A stretch of DNA of 5,660 nt, taken from positions 1 through 5,660 of the forward strand of contig JANQQH010000153.1 in NCBI GenBank assembly GCA_028285025.1, written 5' to 3'. Below are positions 1 to 5,660 of the stretch, piece by piece (positions within the stretch are counted from its first letter, which is position 1; every line of letters starts with the position of its first letter). The notes beneath the pieces are model-generated. The model was not told the DNA's origin. It saw only the letters and a program-made list of their open reading frames with translations, and did not search any database. The stretch is from Hyphomicrobiaceae bacterium (lineage in GTDB: Bacteria; Pseudomonadota; Alphaproteobacteria; Rhizobiales; HXMU1428-3). The translations under genes were made by a program, and so were the position numbers.

Positions 1-268
1 TCCAAATCAACCAGAGCTCAGCAATTGAATACTGAGAAACCACACAAAACAAAACCACAAACGATAAAAACAACCCTAAGGCAAAAAAGATAATACGCGA
101 TGACCGGCTGTCTTTTAAATCAATATCAGGCAACACGCTTCCCAACGCACCTGCTAAAGCCAAAGTGATAATATCAGTTTGATTGATCATGTTCGTGGCC
201 ACGGCCAAAGTGGCAGCCATGCCACTAGCAATCGTGCCCACCCCTAAATGCGTCGCAAAATTAGCCAT
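1..268 (-). CDS. YdjM-like membrane-bound metal-dependent hydrolase, N-terminal part (3' end beyond window)
   Basis: The first 89 residues are visible and begin MANFATHLGVGTIASG. A His at residue 7 in the opening N-F-x-T-H-L segment, followed by G-A-L-G-S-V-L-P-D-I-D at 40-50 and a Ser at 54, matches the metal-binding pattern of the YdjM/YbcI (DUF457) family of inner-membrane metal-dependent hydrolases; H7, D48 and D50 are the likely metal ligands. Hydrophobic stretches at about 10-25 and 59-77 fit membrane segments. The cellular substrate of the family is not well established. I chose the ATG at 266-268 because the sequence TTGGAGG lies 9 bases upstream and the protein then starts with the family-typical MANF. 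The frame stays open upstream to an ATG near 399, but that extension has no ribosome site and an unconvincing sequence. The gene is transcribed away from the palindromic element at 419-713. The C-terminal half is outside the window, so integrity cannot be judged. Confidence 0.75.
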   Translation of the reverse strand, partial: MANFATHLGVGTIASGMAATLAVATNMINQTDIITLALAGALGSVLPDIDLKDSRSSRIIFFALGLFLSFVVLFCVVSQYSIAELWLIW

Positions 269-462
269 TTTAAAATGCCTCCAAGTCAAATACGCAAAAC
301 CACCAAGGTCTGATAAACGCATATCAACCCAACCAGATTCGTTCAAGAAAGAACAAGAAAAAGTACAAAACCCCACAATTAATGAGCTAAAAACAAATGC
401 ACACATCACAAAATAATCATCTTGCGCTTTTAGGCTCAGGATCTATTAATCTTATGCGTTCT

Positions 463-559
463 GCGCTATCTAACATCTATCTGAGCAGGCCGAAAGGTGC
501 AGGAAATATGGTTTATTTTCAAGCCTTTCGAACGCACTCAGAGAGACGTTAGACAGCGC
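463..559. repeat. Stem B of the palindromic element, imperfect long hairpin
   Basis: Arms 463-485 and 537-559 pair at 20 of 23 positions. The three exceptions are A468/C554, A475/C547 and A479/G543; the first two become G-T wobbles if the minus strand is read. The 51-base loop contains a second stem, CGAAAGG at 491-497 with CCTTTCG at 524-530, which a T498-G523 wobble extends by one, and a short GAAA/TTTC pairing at 503-506 with 517-520. The whole arm can therefore fold as one long interrupted hairpin. Confidence 0.7.
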
Positions 560-567
560 CCACTAAG

Positions 568-668
568 GTTGCCTTATAAGGGCTCAGCTATTGAAAAACA
601 ATGCTCGAGCCGACATCCAAGTCTTATCTTGCGCTTGTTTTTCAATAGCTGAGCCCTTATAAGGCAAC
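568..668. repeat. Stem C of the palindromic element, perfect 34-bp inverted repeat
   Basis: Bases 568-601 are the exact reverse complement of 635-668, with a 33-base spacer (602-634). The spacer begins with the small palindrome GCTCGAGC (603-610) and ends with ATCTTGCGC, part of an 11-base sequence (626-636) that also occurs at the left end of the element (419-429). There is no T-run after either arm, so this is not a standard intrinsic terminator. Zero mismatches over 34 pairs imply recent origin, active conversion between the arms, or selection for the fold. Confidence 0.9.
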
Positions 669-741
669 AGAACACATAAGATTAATAGGTCCTGAGCCTA
701 GACTTAGCAAGATTAGGGTCTCAAAAGAAAGCAAAACAAGG

Positions 742-747
742 TATAAA
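742..747 (+). promoter_or_regulatory. Possible -10 box for the membrane-protein gene at 774
   Basis: TATAAA stands 26 bases before the start codon, at the right distance for a short leader. No convincing -35 hexamer lies 16-18 bases upstream (the sequence there is near TCTCAA), so the call rests on the -10 match and its position alone. It lies just outside the right end of the palindromic element. Confidence 0.25.
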
Positions 748-773
748 TAAGCCCACCTAAAGGGAGAGTAACA

Positions 774-1520
774 ATGGCAGAAACAGATAACACAGCGCTT
801 ATTTATGAAGCCAGTTCCGGGCGAAAAATCATCCTTGCTGCTGTTTTTGCGGGCCTGACCCCGTTTTTCATCTCTTTACCATTCATGATTTACTTGCGTG
901 CTTCAAAAGGATTTTATTACGATGCTTTAACCCTCAGCGTTTTTGCCATTCTGTTTGCGATATGGATGTTGTTTTTAGGTGCTCATATCCTATCTAGCAT
1001 GCGCACACGCATCCAATTAAATGAACAAGACGCCGAATTCCTCATCCCCAATTGGCGCGGTCCCTTGCCCCTATTCCCATATCAAAAAGTTAGCCTGACA
1101 TATGAAAACATTGAATCGGTTGAACAACGCGGTGAAATATACAGAGAAGCTATAATTCCGGTTCTCATGCGTGCCTCTTGCATCGTCACAAGAGATGGAG
1201 ACCGCCATGTTCTGGGCTACACAAAAGAACATGCCACAGACCCCGCCTTTCCTTTTGCAGAAATTTCTCATGAAATAGCCATGCGGGCTGGCAAACCCAT
1301 GCGCGACAAAGGCACCATCCTAGCCGGCGGGCAATATCTTGCTGCTATAAGAGGCGCTCCGCCCTGGGACAAACCACCCCTGTCCCCACAAGCGGTACAA
1401 ACCACGCGCAAAGCAGCACAAAAATTTTGGTGGATCATGCTTGCCATCTCAGGCGCCATTTTAATCGTTGGCGTTAGTATTGAAATGTGGCGCATCAGCA
1501 TTGAAGGCTTCGCTCAGTAA
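774..1520 (+). CDS. Conserved-looking three-helix membrane protein, function unknown
   Basis: This 248-residue protein is not one I can assign to a named family. It has a short polar N-terminus (1-17), two adjacent hydrophobic segments at about 18-41 and 48-72, a soluble domain of about 145 residues (73-217), and a third hydrophobic segment at about 218-239 close to the C-terminus. The soluble part opens with alternating strands (RTRIQLNEQDAEFLIPNW at 77-94, then a Y-x-x-I-E-S-V-E-Q-R stretch at 110-119), which resembles bacterial PH-like membrane-associated domains; that likeness is inference. The start is well supported: AGGGAGAG at 761-768 lies 5 bases before the ATG. It is monocistronic and points toward the convergent cobB gene. 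The codon use and composition look like the neighbouring genes, with no sign of transfer. Confidence 0.85.
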   Translation: MAETDNTALIYEASSGRKIILAAVFAGLTPFFISLPFMIYLRASKGFYYDALTLSVFAILFAIWMLFLGAHILSSMRTRIQLNEQDAEFLIPNWRGPLPLFPYQKVSLTYENIESVEQRGEIYREAIIPVLMRASCIVTRDGDRHVLGYTKEHATDPAFPFAEISHEIAMRAGKPMRDKGTILAGGQYLAAIRGAPPWDKPPLSPQAVQTTRKAAQKFWWIMLAISGAILIVGVSIEMWRISIEGFAQ

Positions 1521-1602
1521 AATCTGCTCACAAGACTTAACCTCTGCCTTAAATCCCACTTAGCTTTTTGCTTATTTAAAGCTATTCACAACGCGCACCA
1601 CG

Positions 1603-1630
1603 AAAAAGGAAGTGCTCTTCTTCAGAGCAC
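1603..1630 (-). terminator. Intrinsic terminator downstream of cobB
   Basis: Read on the minus strand, GTGCTCT (1630-1624) pairs with AGAGCAC (1618-1612) around the loop GAAGA and is followed by TTCCTTTTT (1611-1603). A 7-bp stem plus a T-rich tract is the form of a Rho-independent terminator. It lies about 95 bases after the cobB stop codon, beyond the GC-rich block. It has no T-tract on the plus strand, so it would stop only minus-strand transcripts. Confidence 0.65.
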
Positions 1631-1705
1631 GAACATGGCGTCCCGCGCCAGCGGCGCCCGGCGCTGAGCGCCGCCTGTCGGAGGGCCCGCCGCCTTAGCG
1701 GCGAA
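1631..1705. repeat. GC-rich palindromic block (about 79% GC)
   Basis: By hand count 59 of 75 bases are G or C, far above the surrounding sequence. It holds several hairpins: CGGCGC/GCGCCG at 1659-1664 and 1668-1673 around TGA, an alternative 7-bp pairing of GCGGCGC (1651-1657) with GCGCCGC (1668-1674), and CGCCGC/GCGGCG at 1688-1693 and 1698-1703 around CTTA. The block joins directly to the terminator hairpin at 1603-1630 and lies between the ends of two convergent genes. Its composition and self-complementarity suggest an interspersed palindromic element, but a second copy is not present in this window. A minus-strand open frame crosses it (1582-1839), which I regard as fortuitous. Confidence 0.55.
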
Positions 1706-1723
1706 ATAGCCCGTGAGACAAAA

Positions 1724-2461
1724 CTACTGCACCACTTCTTTGCGAGCAATGGCAGCCTCATACATGAGCCGATCAACATAAGCCGGCACAATCTCTGTTG
1801 CCTTACCCTGATGCGCTTCATGAAATTGCACCGCGCCATCTGAGGGTTCTAAATTCAACTCCACTGTGTGCGCCCCAGCCTTGCGGGCCAAATTGACAAA
1901 TCCAGCCGCAGGATAAACAGACCCCGACGTCCCGATCGATAAAAACAAAAAGCAACTCACCAACTCTTTTTGGATTTCATCCAGAAAATACGGGATTTCC
2001 CCAAACCAAACCACATTAGGACGTTGTTGACCTTGGCATTTACAAGCCGGGCAAACAGAGTCAACATTTAAAGTCTTATAAGAAATATCATAAGTTTGAC
2101 CACAAGACTGACATAAGGCTTGGTCAATCCGCCCATGCATATGAATCACCCGTTTAGAGCCACCCTCCTCGTGCAGACGGTCAATATTTTGGGTAACAAT
2201 GATCACCTCACCAGGGTACTCAGCTTCCAGTCGCGCTAATGCTTTATGCGCTTGATTCGGCTCAATATCACGATGCATAACCCGCCGCTTATTGTAAAAT
2301 TCAAGACACCGCTCAGGGTCTGCAGCATATCCCTCAGGCGTTGCCACTTCTTCATAATTATACTGGCTCCAAATGCCATCCTTATCACGAAACGTGCTCA
2401 AGCCAGATTCCGCCGACATGCCAGCCCCGGTTAAGATAAGTATTTTATCATATAACGGCAT
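1724..2461 (-). CDS. cobB: NAD-dependent protein deacylase, CobB/SIRT5-type sirtuin
   Basis: The 245-residue product removes acyl groups from lysines in the cytoplasm, consuming NAD+ and releasing nicotinamide and O-acyl-ADP-ribose. The NAD-binding motif GAGMSAESGLSTFR is at 12-25, TQNID at 90-94, and HMHG at 107-110 with H109 the catalytic base. Two cysteine pairs, C117/C120 and C137/C140, form the structural zinc site. WFGE (152-155), GTSG (177-180) and NLEP (203-206) complete the fold. Y56 and R59 in FYNKRR are the pair that in E. coli CobB and human SIRT5 accept succinyl and malonyl groups, so desuccinylation is likely as well as deacetylation. I start at the ATG at 2459-2461, with AGGGGGA 6 bases upstream; the GTG two codons earlier is too close to that site. 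The gene is 168 bases downstream of aroC and converges on the membrane-protein gene. It appears intact and of usual length. Confidence 0.93.
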   Translation of the reverse strand: MPLYDKILILTGAGMSAESGLSTFRDKDGIWSQYNYEEVATPEGYAADPERCLEFYNKRRVMHRDIEPNQAHKALARLEAEYPGEVIIVTQNIDRLHEEGGSKRVIHMHGRIDQALCQSCGQTYDISYKTLNVDSVCPACKCQGQQRPNVVWFGEIPYFLDEIQKELVSCFLFLSIGTSGSVYPAAGFVNLARKAGAHTVELNLEPSDGAVQFHEAHQGKATEIVPAYVDRLMYEAAIARKEVVQ

Positions 2462-2526
2462 GGTCACTCCCCCTAAACAGCACCCACATCGAAACCAATA
2501 TATAACAGTAATGGCCTATTTATCCC

Positions 2527-2532
2527 ATTATA
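2527..2532 (-). promoter_or_regulatory. Possible -10 box for cobB
   Basis: On the minus strand a perfect TATAAT lies 65 bases before the cobB start, in the AT-rich 168-base gap after aroC. The region 16-18 bases upstream is an AT-repeat (TATATATTA) without a clear -35, so the call is weak. The gap otherwise holds AT-rich sequence and the cobB ribosome site; I see no aroC terminator in it. Confidence 0.3.
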
Positions 2533-2629
2533 GAATCAAATCAACCGTAATATATATGATAAGCAAAAAAGATAAACCAAATACCAATGCATTTTTATAG
2601 TTATTTTACAATCGTCTAGCTGCGACCAA

Positions 2630-3724
2630 TCACCCTTGCTGGCCCCGGTGGCGCAAATAATGATCAGCTAGCACTAGCGCCATCATCGCCTCTCCCACAG
2701 GCACAGCGCGAATTCCAACACAAGGATCATGGCGCCCCTTGGTCATAATTTCTGTGTCCTGTCCAGAACGATCAACAGTTTTGCGCGGCGTTAAAATAGA
2801 AGAGGTTGGTTTCACCACAAACCGCGCCACAATTGGCTGACCGGAAGAAATCCCGCCTAAAATACCGCCCGCATGGTTTGATAAAAATTGAGCAGCCTCA
2901 TTGCTACCCGCTTTCCCAGCGCGCATCTCATCAGCATTCTCCTCTCCAGAAAAAGCCGCTGCCTCAAACCCAGCACCAATCTCAACGCCTTTAACCGCAT
3001 TAATGCTCATCATCGCACTGGCAATATCCTGATCAAGCTTGCCATAAACCGGCGCTCCCAGCCCTGCTGGCACGCCCTCGGCAATCACTTCAATCACAGC
3101 CCCAATCGAAGAACCGCTTTTGCGGACCCCATCTAAATAATCAGCCCAAGGTTCAACGCTGTCTTTGTCGGGACAAAAAAATGGGTTGTTGCCAATCTCA
3201 TCCCAATCCCAATTATCACGATTGATTTGATGTGGCCCCACTTGCACCAAACCAGCCCGCACCTTCATCCCCGGCACCACTTTGCGCGCAATAGCACCAG
3301 CAGCCACCCGCATCGCCGTCTCACGTGCAGAAGAGCGCCCTCCACCGCGATAATCACGAATGCCATATTTTTCAATATAGGTAAAATCAGCGTGCCCAGG
3401 GCGATACTTATCTTTAATGTCACCATAATCTTTAGACCGCTGATCTGTATTTTCAATCAACAAGGAAATCGGTGTGCCGGTGGTCACCTGTTCACCAGCT
3501 TCATTGTCAAACACACCGGATAAAATCTTGACCTTGTCAGCTTCTTGGCGCTGTGTTGTAAAGCGCGATTGGCCTGGCTTTCTTTGATCAAGAAAAGTTT
3601 GGATTTCATTTTCCGTAATAGGAATGTTAGACGGGCACCCATCAACCACACAGCCAATTGCTGGCCCATGCGACTCCCCCCAGGTGGTAATCCGAAACAA
3701 GTGACCAAAAGAATTATGAGACAT
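2630..3724 (-). CDS. aroC: Chorismate synthase
   Basis: The product catalyses the last common step of aromatic biosynthesis, converting 5-enolpyruvylshikimate-3-phosphate to chorismate with reduced FMN as cofactor, in the cytoplasm. The 364-residue length matches E. coli AroC (361). The first family signature, [16 protein letters not shown], spans 16-31 with catalytic H19. The second covers RPGHADFTY (108-116), catalytic H111, and [20 protein letters not shown] (127-146). The third is [12 protein letters not shown] (331-342) with D333. [10 protein letters not shown] at 241-250 and [14 protein letters not shown] at 282-295 are also strongly conserved. I start at the ATG at 3722-3724 ([11 protein letters not shown]), which aligns with family N-termini. 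An in-frame ATG at 3757 would add 11 unrelated residues, has no ribosome site, and overlaps the -10 box of the promoter at 3757-3785. CAGG lies 7 bases before the chosen start. It is intact. Confidence 0.97.
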   Translation of the reverse strand: MSHNSFGHLFRITTWGESHGPAIGCVVDGCPSNIPITENEIQTFLDQRKPGQSRFTTQRQEADKVKILSGVFDNEAGEQVTTGTPISLLIENTDQRSKDYGDIKDKYRPGHADFTYIEKYGIRDYRGGGRSSARETAMRVAAGAIARKVVPGMKVRAGLVQVGPHQINRDNWDWDEIGNNPFFCPDKDSVEPWADYLDGVRKSGSSIGAVIEVIAEGVPAGLGAPVYGKLDQDIASAMMSINAVKGVEIGAGFEAAAFSGEENADEMRAGKAGSNEAAQFLSNHAGGILGGISSGQPIVARFVVKPTSSILTPRKTVDRSGQDTEIMTKGRHDPCVGIRAVPVGEAMMALVLADHYLRHRGQQG

Positions 3725-3756
3725 AAAAGAACCTGTAAATGAGAATGATCTTCCCA

Positions 3757-3785
3757 TTTATAAGAATGAAAAGCCAACAGGTCAA
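3757..3785 (-). promoter_or_regulatory. Sigma-70-type promoter of aroC
   Basis: On the minus strand TTGACC (3785-3780) and TATAAA (3762-3757) are separated by exactly 17 bases, a near-consensus housekeeping promoter. Transcription would start near 3750, giving a leader of about 25 bases before the aroC ATG at 3724. It implies that aroC can be transcribed independently of the phosphatase gene upstream, and that the long hairpin at 3829-3955 lies outside the aroC transcript from this promoter. Confidence 0.6.
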
Positions 3786-3828
3786 ACCAGATCTCATTCC
3801 CATTAAAACAAGAGAGCAATTCCTAGTT

Positions 3829-3955
3829 TTCCCCTTATTTTTCATGGTGAGATTTTTGCATTTTAGAAACCTATGTCAAGGACGTGCAACGTTCATCTCG
3901 ATCCTTGACATAGGTTTCTAAAATGCGAAAGTCTTATCATGAAAAATAAGGGGAA
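3829..3955. repeat. Long inverted repeat, 54 contiguous pairs with a 19-base loop
   Basis: Bases 3829-3882 pair with 3902-3955. The outer 18 and the inner 25 positions are perfect Watson-Crick pairs. The 11 positions between (3847-3857 with 3927-3937) contain four departures, and all four are G-T pairs when the plus strand is read: 3847/3937, 3849/3935, 3853/3931 and 3857/3927. The loop is 3883-3901. A two-base bulge would allow one further G-C pair (3826/3956). The element lies 12 bases beyond the stop codon of the phosphatase gene and upstream of the aroC promoter. There is no T-run on either side, so it is not a standard intrinsic terminator, though it could protect the 3' end of the phosphatase transcript. 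No transposase or reading frame lies inside. Confidence 0.9.
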
Positions 3956-3967
3956 CGACATCACCCA

Positions 3968-4633
3968 CTAAACCCAAACAAACCCATCCGGCTGCACATT
4001 CAAAAACTGGTCTTGCGGGCACACTTGCCTAGCCACCTCATCATCACTCATGCTGGTATCAATGACACCGCGCACAATCCGCAACGGACCTGTATGGGTT
4101 ACCGCTATGGTCTTTTGAGGCAAAGTTGTCATCCATTCAACCACGCGCGCGCGCATCTCATCATGAGATTCGCCACCGCCAGGGGCAACCATTTGCCAAG
4201 GTCGGGCAAACCGATCTTTGATCAACTCAGGCACCTCTCGGGCCAAGTCTTGCCAGGTTCGTCCTTCCCAAGCCCCATAATTAAGTTCAATCAATTGAGC
4301 GCTAAGTTCATAGCCCTCAGGCTCTAGTCCTAAAGCCTCCCGAAGGATCTCCATTGTCTCGCGCGTACGCTTCAAAGGGCTGGCGACAAAATGCCAATCA
4401 GTAAGGTCCTCATTTAAATGAGAAAGAAAAGCCACCATACGCTGCCCATTTTGCCTGGCTTGACAACGCCCTGTATCGTTTAAGGCAATATCAGTGCGCC
4501 CTTGCAAACGGTTCGCTGCATTCCAATCGGTCTGACCATGCCTAACCAATAATAACCGCTCAAAAGAAAAGTGCGGCTTTTCCAAACCGCACTCATTCTT
4601 CTGCAAACCATTTATGATTGAAGAACAATCCAT
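3968..4633 (-). CDS. Histidine phosphatase family protein (phosphoglycerate-mutase-like)
   Basis: The 221-residue protein belongs to the histidine phosphatase (branch 1, PGAM/CobC-like) superfamily, whose members transfer a phosphate through a phosphohistidine. The RHGQTDWN motif is at 31-38, with H32 the phosphorylated residue and R31 a phosphate ligand. LQGRTDIALNDTG at 43-55 follows as usual. ASPLKRTRET at 84-93 supplies a second arginine, E116 in the IELNYGAWEG segment is the probable acid, and VTHTG at 178-182 gives the second catalytic histidine, H180. Substrate cannot be read from the sequence; mutase, cobalamin-pathway phosphatase and general phosphatase activities all occur in this group. 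The start is uncertain: the ATG at 4631-4633 lacks a clear ribosome site and leaves about 27 residues before the first strand, and a TTG at 4583-4585 is an alternative. It follows the lipoprotein gene by 29 bases and probably shares its transcript. Proximity to fabI and aroC is a common alphaproteobacterial arrangement. Confidence 0.9.
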   Translation of the reverse strand: MDCSSIINGLQKNECGLEKPHFSFERLLLVRHGQTDWNAANRLQGRTDIALNDTGRCQARQNGQRMVAFLSHLNEDLTDWHFVASPLKRTRETMEILREALGLEPEGYELSAQLIELNYGAWEGRTWQDLAREVPELIKDRFARPWQMVAPGGGESHDEMRARVVEWMTTLPQKTIAVTHTGPLRIVRGVIDTSMSDDEVARQVCPQDQFLNVQPDGFVWV

Positions 4634-4662
4634 AAAAAACCCAAAAAGTTTAAGATAAAATC

Positions 4663-5103
4663 CTATTGCACAGTCAAACGAACTGTATGCACACCGGCCC
4701 GCGGGCCCGATGTGACCTGATAAGAAAACTCATCAACCCCTTTACGCCGACCTCTATAAGTCAGCTTAGTGCCCTTAATTGGAATGCCCTTACATTCAGA
4801 TGTTGTAATCATATGATTGCCCCGGCTCACAGAAACAGAACCAAGTTTCGGTCGTTTAACAATTTTCACATTCGGAATGGTTGCTGCCCAACAATTTTTA
4901 TCCCAGTGCAAAAACCGCCCAATCTCAACAGACCGCCCCCGGTTCACAACTTTTGAAGAAACGCCCCCCGTTGCCCCAAGGCTATCACCATCCAAAACGC
5001 CGCCATTACTCGCACAACCACCAAGGCTACCAACAAGGCTCACAACAAAAGCCAAACCAATAACCTGCTTAAAAGATAAGCCAAACATGATCATCACTCT
5101 CAT
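4663..5103 (-). CDS. Small predicted lipoprotein of unknown function
   Basis: The 146-residue product starts with a signal peptide: a hydrophobic core at about 14-27 ends in the lipobox LGGC with C30 as the lipidated residue. A glycine- and serine-rich linker (31-50) follows, then a compact C-terminal domain (about 57-146) rich in short strands, with two cysteines, C71 and C104, that could form a disulfide in the periplasm. The end of the domain, with T-Y-R-G-R-R-K-G-V-D-E-F-S-Y-Q-V at 115-130, resembles small beta-sandwich or Ig-like secreted domains in which G-x-D-x-F-x-Y is common; I cannot assign a family. Several starts are possible: the ATG at 5101-5103 used here, a second ATG at 5092-5094, and another at 5086-5088 that has GAGAG about 8 bases upstream. 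It lies between fabI and the phosphatase gene, which are often neighbours, so it may be an insertion into that group. Confidence 0.8.
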   Translation of the reverse strand: MRVMIMFGLSFKQVIGLAFVVSLVGSLGGCASNGGVLDGDSLGATGGVSSKVVNRGRSVEIGRFLHWDKNCWAATIPNVKIVKRPKLGSVSVSRGNHMITTSECKGIPIKGTKLTYRGRRKGVDEFSYQVTSGPRAGVHTVRLTVQ

Positions 5104-5112
5104 CAAAAATTT

Positions 5113-5150
5113 AAAAAAGCTTCACACCCAAATAAGTGTCAATATGAAGC
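5113..5150 (-). terminator. Terminator-like hairpin after fabI
   Basis: On the minus strand GCTTCA (5150-5145) pairs with TGAAGC (5124-5119), with an inner CAC/GTG pairing across a bulge, and six T bases follow at 5118-5113. This has the form of an intrinsic terminator about 50 bases after the fabI stop. It ends only 10 bases before the lipoprotein start at 5103, so for any transcript entering from upstream it would sit in the lipoprotein leader. A TTGACA hexamer lies in the hairpin loop region, but no -10 is correctly spaced from it. Confidence 0.45.
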
Positions 5151-5200
5151 CAAAAAAGCCATCAACAAATGAAAATCACACCCTTTGAAAAAACATCTTA

Positions 5201-5660
<460 letters not shown>

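Larger units (their letters stand above)
419..713. repeat. Large palindromic element, potential three-way-junction fold
   Basis: Three inverted repeats are nested and almost touch. Stem A pairs 431-462 with 669-700 (32 positions, 30 Watson-Crick, one G-T at 442/689, one C-A mismatch at 457/674). Stem B pairs 463-485 with 537-559 (20 of 23). Stem C pairs 568-601 with 635-668 (34 of 34). Stem A abuts B on the left (462/463) and C on the right (668/669); only 560-567 is unpaired at the junction. Beyond stem A the ends carry ATCTTGC at 419-425 and its complement at 707-713, so the inverted ends may extend to 419-713 with a small indel. No open reading frame of note and no transposase lies inside. 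It fills most of the gap between two divergent genes. It could be a miniature mobile element or a structured RNA locus; clear target-site duplications were not seen. Confidence 0.8.

Noticed and set aside
183..416. Plus-strand 77-residue open frame
   Set aside because: It overlaps the minus-strand YdjM-like gene, which has a good ribosome site and family motifs; the plus-strand product has no recognisable features.
419..713. CRISPR array, tRNA or self-splicing intron
   Set aside because: The repeats are inverted, not regularly spaced direct repeats; no tRNA anticodon arm or T-loop sequence and no intron catalytic core was seen.
1561..1584. Terminator for the membrane-protein gene (TAGCTTT/AAAGCTA hairpin)
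   Set aside because: A 7-bp AT-rich stem with a 10-base loop and no following T-run is too weak to call.
1582..1839. Minus-strand 85-residue open frame across the GC-rich block
   Set aside because: It overlaps the C-terminal part of cobB in another frame, and its Arg/Ala-rich composition is what a GC-rich palindrome gives by chance.
3227..3523. Plus-strand 98-residue open frame inside aroC
   Set aside because: Entirely opposite the conserved core of chorismate synthase; His/Arg-rich shadow with no motif.
3724..3757. Upstream in-frame ATG of aroC as the true start
   Set aside because: It overlaps the -10 box of the promoter, lacks a ribosome site, and adds residues not seen at chorismate synthase N-termini.
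619..3938. Shared decamer AAGTCTTATC in the two hairpin elements (619-628 and 3929-3938) as evidence of common origin
   Set aside because: Nine of these bases also occur inside cobB at 2071-2079, and the match does not extend on either side, so chance is a sufficient explanation.
4817..5188. Plus-strand 123-residue open frame opposite the lipoprotein gene
   Set aside because: Low-complexity Pro/Lys/Thr-rich shadow of the lipoprotein gene; the minus strand shows a signal peptide and lipobox, the plus strand shows nothing.

Overview
The window looks like chromosomal DNA of an alphaproteobacterium of moderate GC content (roughly mid-40s percent by eye). The basis is the enoyl-ACP reductase fragment and chorismate synthase, whose sequences resemble rhizobial-type versions, and the order fabI, histidine-phosphatase, aroC, which I recall as common in alphaproteobacteria. 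I cannot name a genus.

Layout from left to right. Positions 1-268 (minus) hold the N-terminal part of a YdjM-like membrane metal-dependent hydrolase that runs off the left edge. Positions 269-773 are a 505-base divergent intergenic region dominated by an elaborate palindromic element (about 419-713) that can fold into a three-way junction. Positions 774-1520 (plus) encode an unrecognised three-helix membrane protein. Positions 1521-1723 separate two convergent genes and contain an extremely GC-rich palindromic block and a terminator. Then come five minus-strand genes, read from right to left: fabI (5' end beyond the right edge), a small lipoprotein of unknown function, a histidine-phosphatase (phosphoglycerate-mutase-like) protein, aroC, and a CobB-type sirtuin deacylase. 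A second long hairpin element (3829-3955, 54 contiguous base pairs) sits between the phosphatase gene and the aroC promoter.

The minus-strand genes do not look like one simple operon. A terminator-like hairpin follows fabI, aroC has its own good sigma-70-type promoter, and cobB has its own possible -10 box. The lipoprotein and phosphatase genes are 29 bases apart and probably share a transcript. The functions are mostly housekeeping: fatty-acid elongation (FabI), the last step of the shikimate pathway (AroC), and NAD-dependent removal of acyl groups from lysines (CobB).

No defence system, CRISPR array, RNA gene or transposase is visible. The unusual content is intergenic: three structurally different palindromic insertions in three gaps of one 5.7-kb stretch. 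They may belong to repeat families in this genome, but that cannot be shown from one window.
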